Shown: positions 1 through 9,815 of the stretch, in pieces
Position numbering within the stretch: position 1 is the stretch's first letter
Layout: each line of letters starts with the position of its first letter
Assembly: GCA_019671135.1 (NCBI GenBank)
Contig: JAHRHY010000001.1
Coordinates: forward strand, 3,782,001 to 3,846,000
Origin: Linnemannia hyalina
Taxonomy: Eukaryota; Mortierellomycota; Mortierellomycetes; Mortierellales; Mortierellaceae
DNA length: 64,000 nucleotides
Reading direction: 5' to 3'
Notes under the pieces: model-generated
Database searches by the model: none
The model's input: only the letters and a program-made list of their open reading frames with translations
What the model was told of the DNA's origin: nothing
Position numbers and translations under genes: made by a program

Positions 1-201
1 ATCAATGCATGAATTGTGCGTGCATGTGAAGGATCGCAAGGGTTGTCACCCAAGCATCTTTTATTGGTCTCATGTGAAAGAACAAAAAAGATACTACGAG
101 GTAATAAAAAAGGTAGCGTGGGAACCAGTCCGTCACCGTTGTTGCCGTGCGATGGCGCACTTGGCCTACTCGTTGGATAGAAGACTCTGCTCGACGATGG
201 T

Positions 202-856
202 CTAGGGGTTCTCGAGTCCATAATGGACAGCGGAATACTTGAGCTCCTTCCAGGTCACATTCTTGAGAAGCCAAGGTGTTTTCTGGTTCAGAGGGCGCCA
301 ACCGACAGAGCCCTTGGTCTTGCCTGCAGAGTCACACCACACCAAAGAGGCCTTGTCGGTTTCGCTCAGCACAGCACGATCGATCTTGTTAGTGTAAGAG
401 GAAACACTGAGCCTCCCAAGACCGATGTTGGAGAAGGCTTTTCAAAATCGAAGGTGAAGCAGGCATCGACCGTGCTAAAATGCAACATCAAAGGAAAGAT
501 GTCTCTCCGTTTCGACGCGGGAGCCACAGGTGCGGAAACGGATGGGGGGTTGGCAAGGTCGTGGCGAGTTCGACGTCTGTGGAGAAATATTAGGTCTAAG
601 TCGCACTAGAGGTCGTTGCAAAGGAAAGATGAATGATGTCATCAAGATGAAAGAGCACCAAAAGCGGCAACAGAACAAAAGGCCTTTATGATTCGTGTGA
701 TGACTCACCTTTGGCGTGATCGACTGCAAGGTGCGCACACACGTAACATTTGCAGTGAATAGAATGAAACCTGACAGGGGCGTTGAAAGGCTGCAAAGTC
801 GTGTAGCGGTAGGTCATCGCCACGGTTAGATCAGTAGAGCTTGTGCGTGTCAGCAT
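202..856 (-). pseudogene. Damaged small cysteine-containing gene
   Basis: Not recognised. On the minus strand an open frame from an ATG at 856 reads MLTRTSSTDL and later HCKCYVCAHL, then reaches a good donor (GTGAGT, intron from 708) with an acceptor TCTAG at about 606. Beyond the acceptor the splice-compatible frame stops after some 40 codons. A second frame looks coding (DLANPPSVSAPVAP to FTFDFEKPSPT) and a third continues to the TAG at 202-204 (KIDRAVLSETDKASL to WKELKYSAVHYGLENP). Three coding-looking frames in sequence suggest at least one indel, or an exon structure I have not resolved. The frame also stays open upstream of 856, so the start is uncertain. Confidence 0.35.
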
Positions 857-1641
857 CACTTTCCAGTTCTCTTCTCCATCGTGACCCGGATCCGATGGCG
901 AACGACCGTGATTCGGAAAATAGTATGATAACAGGGCAAACAGTGTTCTTAGTCATCTCGAGGTGGAGCATTGCAGTGGCGGAAGGCATGGGTTGAAGTC
1001 GCAGGAGTTGAATCGCTAGCGGAGTAGGAAGGTCAAATACAAAAGAGAAGAGTAGAAAGAAGGATGAAGTCCCTGCGAGGATGTGCTGAAGGAAAAAAAA
1101 TGGAGGTAGAGTGGAGCAAGTCAGAAAAATAAGAAAAAATGCCGAGGATGACAGCGTTGAGGTTGCTGCCCGACAGGGGCTGACACATCCATCAGTTGAT
1201 GCGATACAAAGTGAATAGATGCTCAGAGTCCAAGTGCTGGACTGACATTTCAAATTCACAGGCGCGCGAGTAGTCGGGAAGGGGCGCGTAGAAAAAAAAA
1301 ACACAAAGTGTGACAACAGGCGAAAAAAAAACCTAAAATTGATGTTGACGCGTCTTGACGCTGGGCGTCGAAAAGGCTAAAATGACACGTCGAAGTGTGC
1401 TCACACAAGCTGCTTCTGCTTTGGAATGATTTTTTTTCAATTGATCTTTTACTTGTGAATTTCCAAGGATGAGATCTTTTGTTTGTCAGCCACCACACCT
1501 GGGAAGTGACAGCTGTACACGTATGACAATGCACTCATTTTACTTCACCCTCTCCAGTTCTTGTTCTACTTTTAACACATACTTTTCTCAGCCAACTTCT
1601 TTGCTCTCATCTCTCCACTCAATCATATTCTCACCAACACA
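857..1641. other. Intergenic, no gene seen
   Basis: Short A- and T-runs and overlapping low-complexity frames on both strands. No protein family is recognisable. The last 150 bases are the presumed promoter and 5' leader of the small-protein gene at 1642. Confidence 0.5.
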
Positions 1642-2215
1642 ATGTCTTCTCGTCTTCTCCGATACTTTGCTGGATCGACCCTTCTTCGCACCCAGTCTGT
1701 CCGTAGCATCGCCACTCCTATGCGAGGCACCATTGCTGCGCGGTCTAATATCCAAATCGCCGCTGCCGCCGCTGGCCCCCTCCAATTCTCACATCCACCT
1801 CCCACTCGCTTCCTGATCCCCAGATCCCCCATTCGCCGTGCATTCGCCGCGATCTCCAACAAAAAATTACCTCCATGTGGCAAGCACTGCACCTGCAACT
1901 ATGACGCTGAAAAGGAGTCCTTGATCTCGGCGCAGCGTTGGACTATCGTGTGCTTTGCTGGCTTGGCTATGTCGTTTGCGGTATTTTATACTCGGATCTT
2001 GTTAGAAGGTATGAGTTGGTGTTTTTTTTCCCCTGAAGAACTGTCATGTTCGTTTGGGCTTAACGCTCGTTGAGATACATTCGTCTGATATTTTTTTTCA
2101 TCTCGTTCCTTTGCTTCTTTCGTTGTCTGTAGCATCAATGCAACCTTTCTCGAAGAGAAAACGGTCCAGCCTAAAAGTGACCCCAGGCCCCCACTGCTAC
2201 CGACTCGACTACTGA
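1642..2215 (+). CDS. Small presequence-like, Cys-motif, single-TM protein, copy 1
   Basis: Family unknown to me. Exon 1 is 1642-2008, the intron starts GTATGA at 2009 and ends TGTAG, and exon 2 is 2133-2215, giving about 149 residues. The N-terminus (MSSRLLRYFAGSTLLRTQS) is rich in Arg, Ser and Leu without acidic residues, as mitochondrial presequences are. Then come a Cys motif (PPCGKHCTCNY, a CxxxCxC pattern) and one hydrophobic segment (WTIVCFAGLAMSFAVFYT). An alternative donor at GTGTTT would put exon 2 in another frame ending at 2241. The same order of parts recurs in four neighbours. Inference: a mitochondrial membrane protein. This is one of two copies without an obvious lesion. Confidence 0.65.
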
Positions 2216-2430
2216 ATAGAAATCCTAAACCGAGTCTGTGAAAAAAATGAAGAATAAGGCGCTCTTCGTTGTTTTTGTGAATGGCTGGAAAATAAAAAAG
2301 GCGTGCTTTCATTCCGTGGTGCTGAAAACCACACCTACCTCGTCGGCTCTTTTATTTGGGGCATCCGACTATCCCTGTGGTCCTTCTTTTTTTGCTTTCC
2401 GAAAGCAATGACGGCGAAAGTTATGCCATT

Positions 2431-2440
2431 GCAAGCCATG
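2431..2440 (+). promoter_or_regulatory. Shared upstream element, copy 2
   Basis: GCAAGCCATG lies 91 bases before the ATG of copy 2. Near-identical words occur upstream of copies 3 and 4, and the preceding 30 bases (AATGACGGCGAAAG) also resemble the copy 3 upstream. It may be a regulatory site or simply residue of the duplication. Confidence 0.35.
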
Positions 2441-2530
2441 CTTGCTACCGCCTTTTCTTTTTACACCTCTACCCCCCGCCTTTTCATATACCCTTACTTC
2501 CTTCACTAATCTACTCTTACCCAAACTGTC

Positions 2531-2884
2531 ATGTCTTATCACGCTCTCAGACTCCTCGTTGACTCGACTCTATTTCGCAATCAAGTCATTCGAGGTATCG
2601 CCACTCCTTTGCAAGGTATCATCGCAGTTCACTCTCAGACCCAGCTCGCTATAGCCACCGCCTGCCCCCTCCATACCCCATCTGCGACTCCTGCTCGCCT
2701 CCTAATCCCCAGATCGACTATCCATTGAACCTTCGCCATGTTCTCCAAAAAGGAGACCACTATATGCAGCAAACAGTGTGCTTACAACTGTGAGGCCGAG
2801 AAAAAGTCCATAATCTTCTTGCAGCATTTGGCCGTCGTGTGTGTTCCAATTATTGGCTTATCCTTTGCGGCAATGGTGTTCTAA
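2531..2884 (+). pseudogene. Small presequence-like protein family, copy 2, nonsense-broken
   Basis: Starts MSYHALRLLVDSTLF and aligns with copy 1 throughout (IATPL then PARLLIPRSTIH against IATPM then TRFLIPRSPIR). A TGA at 2726-2728 stands where copy 1 has CGT (Arg). The frame resumes with ICSKQCAYNCEAEKKS, matching the Cys motif, and a hydrophobic stretch (VVCVPIIGLSFAAMVF) ended by TAA at 2882-2884, where copy 1 continues FYTRILLE. Bases 3000-3120 still resemble copy 1 exon 2. Two independent stops make a functional full-length product unlikely. Confidence 0.7.
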
Positions 2885-3281
2885 CACTTGTTAGGATGTT
2901 ATCGTGAATAGCTCTTTTAGTTCCCCCAGAATTGACACTCCTATATGTGTTTGAAGCTGCATGAAAGGCATATGTCTAACCTTTTTTTCGTTTGGTTCCT
3001 TTCTCAATCCGGACAATGTCAAATTCAACACCTACGGAATAAAAAGATGGCTGCGTCCCGCCATTGACACCAGGACTGCCACTGACAACGAGTCGAACAC
3101 CTAGTAGAGCTCATGGACTGAGAAAAGAAAAAATAGAGTGGGTTCATGGTGCCAAATGACCATCTCCGTTTCTTTGTAATGAAAACTTAACCTCCCCTCA
3201 AGCCTGGCCTTTTTTTTTCGCTTGGCGCGTCCAAGTGGTTCCTTTTATGTCCCGAGTCAATGACAGCAAAAGGTACCAACT

Positions 3282-3291
3282 GCAAGCCTTG
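3282..3291 (+). promoter_or_regulatory. Shared upstream element, copy 3
   Basis: GCAAGCCTTG sits 181 bases before the ATG of copy 3, in the same local context as in copy 2 (AATGACAGCAAAAGGTACC upstream, then CTTG). A TATTAAAAG box follows at 3379-3387. Confidence 0.35.
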
Positions 3292-3462
3292 ATACTTGGC
3301 ACCTCACCACTTGTTACGCGCTGATGGGTCATCCGAGAAAGGAAAAAATCGCTCAATCCACACCTTTTTTCAAGCACTATTAAAAGACACCTTGATCCAC
3401 TCTTCACTTTTCTCACATCTTTCTCTCGCCCTTGCGCACAAAAAAAAGTCCCCATTTTCAGC

Positions 3463-3959
3463 ATGTATTCATCATTTCTTCGCCAGTTCCTCCGTCTTGG
3501 TCTTCTTCGGGCCCAGTCCATTCAACCAACACCCTCGTTTCGTCTCCAAGCTCTTGCTCGTCCCTCCCCTGTTATCTCAACTCTGGCTTTTCATCGCACT
3601 CTACAAACCAGCGCCACCAGGAAAGGGAGGATGCCACGAAATTGCTGTGCCTGCAAATGCGATGGTGATTGCGGTGGAAATTCTTTTCGGCTATTTGGTT
3701 GACGGTAACTGTCACCTCATTCTTCGTGTACCTGGTTGGCTCTGTGTCTTTGCAGTTTCTGGAGGTGACCCCGTAAGGACCATGCTTTACACACGTCCTT
3801 GTGTTCTTTACAGATGTGCATTTGACGATGCCTGACAGATGTTTTATTTTCTCTTTTCTTTTTGTCAGTGGGAACTGGATCGTCCTCACCAATGGGGAAA
3901 CTGGAGTCAAGATCACCAGCGCAGAGAATGAAGTGAATGTCACCTCATATAGCAACTGA
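3463..3959 (+). pseudogene. Small presequence-like protein family, copy 3, frameshifted
   Basis: The N-terminus (MYSSFLRQFLRLGLLRAQS) has the family's Arg/Ser/Leu presequence-like character, followed by a Cys cluster (NCCACKCDGDCG). The frame then runs to a stop at about 3702. The expected membrane segment (FFSAIWLTVTVTSFFVYLV) lies in another frame starting at about 3668, so the copy needs a one- or two-base correction. From there a strong donor (GTAAGG at 3773) and acceptor (TTTGTCAG) join in frame to an exon 3869-3959 ending VNVTSYSN. Intact splice signals behind a frameshift suggest a recent lesion or a sequencing error. Confidence 0.55.
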
Positions 3960-4124
3960 AGGTTGAGCCGCTAGTCCCTCAAGCCAGGCACAGATACCAG
4001 ATAAATACACAATCTATTTTTCTTATTCTTATGTAGCCACTATGCATCATCTGTCAATGTAGTGTTGGGAGTTCCTGCGCGGCACTGACGTGAACTAGGT
4101 CGATGACTGAAAGAGTAATAGAAA

Positions 4125-4134
4125 GCAAGCCTTG
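4125..4134 (+). promoter_or_regulatory. Shared upstream element, copy 4
   Basis: GCAAGCCTTG, followed by CAACACTTGCACCTCA, lies about 100 bases before the ATG of copy 4 and matches the elements before copies 2 and 3. Confidence 0.35.
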
Positions 4135-4173
4135 CAACACTTGCACCTCAGCCGAAAAGGACTGAGGTCTACC

Positions 4174-4181
4174 TATAAAAG
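4174..4181 (+). promoter_or_regulatory. TATA box, copy 4
   Basis: TATAAAAG lies 53 bases before the ATG at 4227, which suits a start of transcription near 4205 and a very short leader. Confidence 0.55.
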
Positions 4182-4226
4182 CAATGTGCATGTTTTCTTT
4201 CAGCAGCCACCTCTCTTCTCTCACAC

Positions 4227-4592
4227 ATGCATGTACACATCATAACGACACCTTTCTTTCGTTCACTGCTCCAGTTGAGTCTTCGTCGTACTCAATCCGA
4301 ACAATTCATCATCAGTTCACTTCGAAGTCTTGTAGCTCCTTTTCGACTCACCAACCCTGCCATTCGTCCTCTTGTTTCTAATCAAACTAACCATCAAACC
4401 ACCATCACCAACGCCGCCGCAGCCGGAATTTCGACCCCAAAATCTGAAGGCTTACCAACCTACCTCCCCTGCGCGTGTTACACCAATTACAAAGAGATTG
4501 ATATAATGTGGAAGCAGGTGTGCACAGTACTCAAATTTGGATTCTACACCACCGCCGGCATGTGCTCTTGCCGTTATAAAAACACAATGTAA
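4227..4592 (+). CDS. Small presequence-like Cys-rich protein, copy 4
   Basis: One uninterrupted frame of 121 residues. The N-terminus (FFRSLLQLSLRRTQSEQF) aligns with the LLRTQS core of copies 1 and 3. An Ala-rich linker leads to a Cys patch (YLPCACYTNYKEIDIMWK), corresponding to the family Cys motif, and a weakly hydrophobic end (VCTVLKFGFYTTAGMCSC). It has no clear second exon and the membrane segment is poorer than in the others, so it may have diverged in function or lost its last exon. No database family recognised. Confidence 0.5.
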   Translation: MHVHIITTPFFRSLLQLSLRRTQSEQFIISSLRSLVAPFRLTNPAIRPLVSNQTNHQTTITNAAAAGISTPKSEGLPTYLPCACYTNYKEIDIMWKQVCTVLKFGFYTTAGMCSCRYKNTM

Positions 4593-4985
4593 TGTGTTTT
4601 TCAGCAGTAAGCGCCAAATGCCCACGAAATGAAAAAGGAAAAAAAAAGGATAGAAAAAGCACCCAATCGGAAGTTGAAAGCTCACGCGACAAGGCCTGCC
4701 CGTACTTTACTTGTCCTTGTTCTTGTTGACTTTCTTTGTTCTCCGAGCAATGATGATGGTTGGGATCCGAAAATAAGAATGCTAAGCCCATGCGTGTCTT
4801 CAAAAGGAGCAAAATTTACGACCTCTTTACCATGTACCCGCTCACCCCACATTCCCAACAAACAGACAGAAAAGCGCGACATTCGCTTCCATTGCTTGCT
4901 CATTATTTCACACAAAACATAACCCACGTCCTTCCCGTGAAAGTACCACATATACCCCCCAAACACACACAGCACACTATTGACC

Positions 4986-5486
4986 ATGTCCACGCTTATC
5001 CTCAGAAACCTCTCCCGATCAAGCCGACTCCTTCGCACACACCCACTTCGTGTCACAGCACCAACTATCACCACCACCCCTCTCCGTATACAGATGTCAA
5101 GATCTACCGTCCAACAACTAACCCCTGACCACCGAGACGACTACTAAGACAGCCCAAAAAGATATTCCTCCCTGTGGCGACCGATGTACCTGCGACTACG
5201 AGAACGAAAAGAATAATAAATCGTATCGGTGGTTGAATATCACCATGATCTCAATGATGTTCTTTTTGTCGACGAAGACACTTATTGAACTCTATGACAT
5301 GTAAGTGGCTCCCGATCCTTGGGGGGGGGGTTTTTTTTGGTTGATTTTGATGATTTCAATTATTGTGCGACCATGCTAAAACCTCATACCGTTCTTTTCT
5401 TCCCCTGATTTAGAAAGACCAAGCCCGACGACGATGACATGGACACGGCATCTGAAAGCGAGGCCTCTGAATCGATATCTCAATAA
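4986..5486 (+). pseudogene. Small presequence-like Cys-motif TM protein, copy 5, frame break
   Basis: The ATG at 4986 gives MSTLILRNLSRSSRLLRTHP, a presequence-like start, but this frame stops at about 5146. The rest is intact in the next frame: IPPCGDRCTCDYENEK (family Cys motif), a membrane segment (WLNITMISMMFFLSTKTLI), a perfect donor GTAAGT at 5301, acceptor TTTAG, and exon 5414-5486 encoding an acidic tail (KPDDDDMDTASESEASE). I found no plausible intron joining the two frames, so a single-base frameshift at about 5110-5150 is the simplest reading. The Cys motif and membrane part match copy 1 closely. Confidence 0.55.
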
Positions 5487-6150
5487 TATACATGGTATCC
5501 TATCACCAATACTGCATGTTCTTTTTTGTTCGGCATGGGTGCTAAACGGCGTGAAGGGGTTATGGAAAGAAGATATTTTTTTCAGTTTAAATCCCCTCAG
5601 CCCTGAAATCATTATTTTTCGTTTCCACAATTTGCGTTAAAAGCAATAGCGGGTGGGCCCTGTTGATTGATTGTATGTTTTGCTTTGGGCGGAGTGGATT
5701 CTTGGGACATATTTTCTCTGAGGGAGAGACATCTTGGTGGTAGAGAAGAAGAGAAAGTATCAGCAATTGCTGGTGACGGCGGTGGTGTGTAGTGTCCAAG
5801 GTGCGAGAGAAAAATGATAACAGTGAAAAGAAGAGAAGGAAGGGTGGAGAGCGAAAGAGAAGCGAAGTTTGGTTGTGCGAGTAAAAAACTGGAGGAGAAA
5901 GGAAGCAATACAACCCCATTGTTGGCTTGGACCGATTTTTAGTTCCTCGATTTGATTTCCAATCCCCTCCTGCCTTCCGACCCATATATGAATTGCTCAT
6001 GTTGTGATTGGACCTATCGACCTTCATGCCTGCCATCGAAATCAGCATGATACATTTTTTGATCCTATTAGAAAGTAAACATCGCCCTCACTGCCCGATT
6101 ATTCAGAACTAATGCAAATAGCAAACGACATGTAGGCCATTGTTTATACT
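5487..6150. other. Intergenic
   Basis: Pyrimidine-rich on the minus strand at 5740-5900, like the 5' leaders of the Sel1 genes. A 32-codon minus-strand frame (MSQESTPPKAKHTINQQ, from about 5710) resembles the start of a Sel1-type leader exon but has no partner. The last 100 bases are the 3' flank of Sel1 gene 1. Confidence 0.4.
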
Positions 6151-7772
6151 TTAATAAAAGCTGGCTCCATATTGGCGCAAATAGTAAAGACGTCCCAGTG
6201 CCTCCATGTGTCCTTGCCTGCCCGCTTCCAAATACCACTCCATCGCGGTCGTAACATCCTGCGGTACTCCATCACCGTACTCATATAAGCCTCCGAGGAT
6301 GTACTGAGCCTGGCTGTGGCCTTGTCTGGCAGCCTTGAAAAACCATCTTGATGCCTGCGAGTAGTCCACAGGCGCACCGTGACCGTTCTGGTACATGAGC
6401 CCAACGCTGCATTGCGCCTCCATGTAATCTTGATCAGCAGCCTTGCGAAACCATGTCATCGCCAGAGAATAATCATGACCGTCGTAATATAGACAGCCGA
6501 TGTTGTGTTGGGCAGTCGCGCTTCCTTGATTGGCCGCCTTCACGTACCACTCTATCGCCTTGCGAACATCCTTCGCCACTCCGCAGCCGTCTCGGTAAAG
6601 ACCGCCGATGTTTTCCTGGGCGTCTGGATGTCCTTGGTCAGCCGCCTTTAGGAACCACTCCATTGCCTTGGAATAGTCTCTGGCCACGCCGTTGCCGTCG
6701 CGGTACATGCCACCGAGGTTACTTTGAGCGAAAGAGTCGTTTTTTTCGGCGGCCTTGTAGTACCAATCGATTGCTCGTTTGTAATGTCCTGGTACACCTT
6801 CACCGTAGAAATAAAGGTTGCCGATGTGGGTGTATGAGTCCACGTCTTCTTGAGCAGCTGCCTTCAAATGCCACTCCATCGCTTTGAAAAAGTCCTGAGA
6901 GGTGCCTTGTCCTTCTCTGTGTAGAATACCGACGTTACTCTGGGCTCCCGCATCTCCTTGGTCGGCGGCTTTGAGGTTCCAGGTCAAGGCTGCAAAGTAG
7001 TCCTGTGTCACGCCCAAGCCATAATGGTACATATAGCCGACTCTGCGCTGACCAATAGCATACCCTTGATCGGCAGCCCGGAGAAACCATTCTATAGCCG
7101 CTTGGTAGTCCTGCTGAACTCCCTCGCCATCCAAATACATATCGCCAAGAGCGACCTGAGCTTCCTTGTCGCCGAGATTTGCATTGATGCTCGTTTGAGT
7201 AAAGTCACTGGATACGATCGACGCAGTTTCTTGCACGGCTACTGATTGTGGTTTGTTGTCGTCTTCGGAAGATGTTGGCATTTCGACTGCTACTGTTGGC
7301 GTGTCGTCATGTAGCCATTTCTGCGATTCACGGGCAGATTTACTGGAAGCAGGGCTGTCGATATCTAGGCCGTAGTCCGCTGCAGCATCTTTTAAACTAG
7401 AAATCTGGCCCTGTTCCGTAGTAGAGGTAGCGTCGGTGATACTATTGTCTGTGTTGCTCCTCTGTTCCTGTGACAACTCTGGTGGTGGCTCCATGACATT
7501 TTCCTGAAGTGAGGCAGGCTCGGTGTCGATAGCGGTATCTGGCGCAGAAACTTGATAGGGTGGCAATCTAAATAACGAGGCGATGAATAAATAAGGTCAG
7601 CGTAGGAACGATAATTGAGTCATCAAGACATAACTCCGTTATATACGTACAGGTCCAAGTGGAGGTCGTTGGTATGGGCTGTGGGTCTTGGAGCTGAAGC
7701 GTCAGAGGAGTCAAGACTGTCCCTGATGTTAAGGCGGTCTACTCGGAGGTCTTGAACTTCGACCTGTTGCAT
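6151..7772 (-). CDS. Sel1-repeat protein, array gene 1
   Basis: Two exons: 7772-7651 (MQQVEVQDLRVDRLN) and 7567-6151, joined through a GTACGT donor and TTTAG acceptor in phase 2, about 512 residues. The N-terminal 170 residues are acidic and Ser/Thr-rich, with no signal peptide or membrane segment. Nine or more Sel1-like repeats follow (units such as AQENIGGLYRDGCGV and SKAMEWFLKAADQG), ending with a conserved terminal unit. Sel1 repeats form TPR-like alpha solenoids that hold protein partners; Hrd3 and chitin-synthase activators are known examples. No catalytic domain is present. Inference: a cytosolic scaffold or adaptor. It is the downstream member of a five-gene tandem array and shares its first repeat version (ALGDMYLDGEGV) with gene 4. 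Confidence 0.85.
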
Positions 7773-8277
7773 TATTTAGTCGCTGTTGGATTGTTCTTGG
7801 GAGGAGAAGGGTTGGACTCGGACGTTTGAGGCGCCGTAGGTGGAGTGATGGAGAAGGATGAATAACGGAAATGAATGAGGGCAAGAGAGAGCGGGATGAG
7901 AGAAAAGAGATGAAGGAAAGAAGTAAAGAAGGAAAGAAGGGGAGGGCTGAGAAGAAAAGAGAGCATGAGAAAGACGAGAAAGAACAGAGGAGCAGCTGCG
8001 GTAGAGCTTGGCCACAACATTAATCAAAAATGGTATCCAGGGCGTGAGACTGGGAAACTCACCAGTGATCAAAAATTGGACGCCATCTAATCATTTTTTA
8101 TCATCCCAACAAAGGACGCAGTTGCACGTTGTATACTCCCTAGAGTATTTTGTGACACTTCGTATATATACTTCTGTGCTAGGTAGCGTGCTAACGGTTA
8201 CAGAAAGCAAGACATGTCAAAGGAGATGCTGACGGGCGGGGGATGAGGAGTAAAAGCCCCTGTTGTTTGCTCACAGT
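7773..8277. other. Intergenic, duplicated 3' flank of Sel1 genes
   Basis: Contains the pyrimidine-rich leader of gene 1 (minus strand). From about 8165 there is a 3' flank (CTTCTGTGCTAGGTAG and GACATGTCAAAGGAGATGCTG) repeated almost unchanged at about 9710 and 13910, next to genes 3 and 5. The tandem duplication unit was therefore gene plus 3' flank. Confidence 0.6.
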
Positions 8278-9357
8278 TCAAAAGAAATAGGATCCCTGTC
8301 GGTGCAAATACGCAAGGCGGATCTGTGCCTCCGAATGTCCCTGCTTGGCCGCCTTCATATACCACTCCTTTGCTGCATTGATGTCTTGGGGTACTCCGTC
8401 TCCATACTCACACAAAATTCCAAGGACATACTGCGCGCTCTCAAACCCTTGCTTGGCGGCCTTCAGAAACCACACCGACGCCTGCGAGTAGTCCACAGGT
8501 ACACCGTGACCGTTCTGGTGCAAGCACCCAATGCCGTGTTGTGCGTCCGGGATGTCTTGATCTGCAGCCTTGAGATACCACTCCATCGCTCGAACGTAAT
8601 CCTGATCCACTCCTTGTCCGAAGTCGTAGAGATAGCCAATATTATATAGGCCGTCTCGGTGTCCTTGCTCAGCCGCCTTAACAAACCACTCCCTTGCCTT
8701 GGAATAGTCCTGGGGCACTCCTTTACCGTCGTAATACAGACAACCGATGTTGAAGTAAGCGTCTGCGTATCCTTGGTCGGCAGCCAAGAGAAACCACTCC
8801 ATCGCCTTGGAGAAATCCTTCGCCGAGATTGGCATTGATGCTCATTTGAGCAAAGTCCGTGGTGATTATGGACGCGGATTCCTGCGGTGCTTGCACCTGC
8901 AGTTTGTTGTCGACTTCGGAAAATGTTGGCGTTTCGACCGCAACAGCTGAAATGTCGTGCAGTAATTCTTCCGTTTGTTGAACTGATTCACTGGAAGCAG
9001 AGTTACTGATATCAAAGCTGTTGTCCGCTGTGACATCATTTAGACCAGAGACCTGGTCTTGTTCCGTAGTAGAGGTAACGTCGGTGATGCTGTTGTCTGT
9101 GTTGCTCCCCTGTCCTTGTGACGACTCTGGTGGTGTCTCCATGACATCTTCCTGTAATGAGGCATCCTCGGCGTCGACAATGGCATTCTGCATCAATCTA
9201 AAGCAAAGAATGAAAAGAAAGGAGTAGAAAGGTCAGCGCTGGCACTTTATTCGAGCGAGCAAGGAAAAGCTCTGTGCTATACGTACGGGTTCAAGTGATC
9301 ATTGGCAAGGATGGTGTTTCCTGAAGATGAGGTGTCGTGGGAGTCACCTTGTGGCAT
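8278..9357 (-). pseudogene. Sel1-repeat gene, array gene 2, internal deletion
   Basis: Exon 1 (9357-9287, MPQGDSHDTSSSGN) and exon 2 from 9197 are spliced as in gene 5, and the first about 130 residues are nearly identical to gene 5. After INANLG the frame breaks: the sequence jumps to the repeat FSKAMEWFLLAADQG in another frame, which then runs to 8278 with four repeats and the usual end (RLAYLHRQGSYFF). Exon 2 is 920 nt against 1,624 nt in gene 5, so about 704 nt are missing, which is not a multiple of three. A deletion between repeat units explains this. The product would be a truncated N-terminal protein. Confidence 0.8.
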
Positions 9358-9815
9358 TATTTAGTCGCTGTTGGGTTGTTCTTGGGAGGAGAAGGGTAGG
9401 GCTTGAAGAAGGAGGGAAAGAATTATAGTCCGTGGAGTGATGGGGAAGGATGAACAATAAAAGGCTAGAGGAAGTGAAAGGAGGATGAGAGAAAGAGACT
9501 GACAGGAAAGAAAAGTAGATGGACTGAGAAGTGAAGAGAGGAGAAAAGAATAGGAAGGGGGTGGCGCTCAGAACTTTTATGAGCAGTTTCCATTGGCCGT
9601 TGATAAAAGGGTTTCCAGGGCATGAGAAAATGACACTCTTCATTCCAGCAATGGACGGAATTGCACATTGTATGCTTCCAAGAATACTTTTTTGGCACTT
9701 CTTATATATTCTTCTGTGCTAGGTAGGTGTAGATGGTTGCAGAAAGCAAGACATGTCAAAGGAGATGCTGACGGCCGGGGATGAGGAGTAAAAGCCGCTG
9801 TTGTTTGCTCACAGT
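9358..9815. other. Intergenic between Sel1 genes 2 and 3
   Basis: Pyrimidine-rich leader of gene 2 (minus strand) and the repeated 3' flank of gene 3 (from about 9710). No gene seen. Confidence 0.6.

Noticed and set aside
831..1316. 161-codon minus-strand frame (MSHFVFFFSTRP)
   Set aside because: Low-complexity Phe/Ser/Leu composition, and the part before 960 competes with the better Cys-containing frame.
5587..6048. 153-codon minus-strand frame
   Set aside because: The hydrophobic and Ser-rich composition comes from a pyrimidine-rich stretch that resembles a Sel1 leader.
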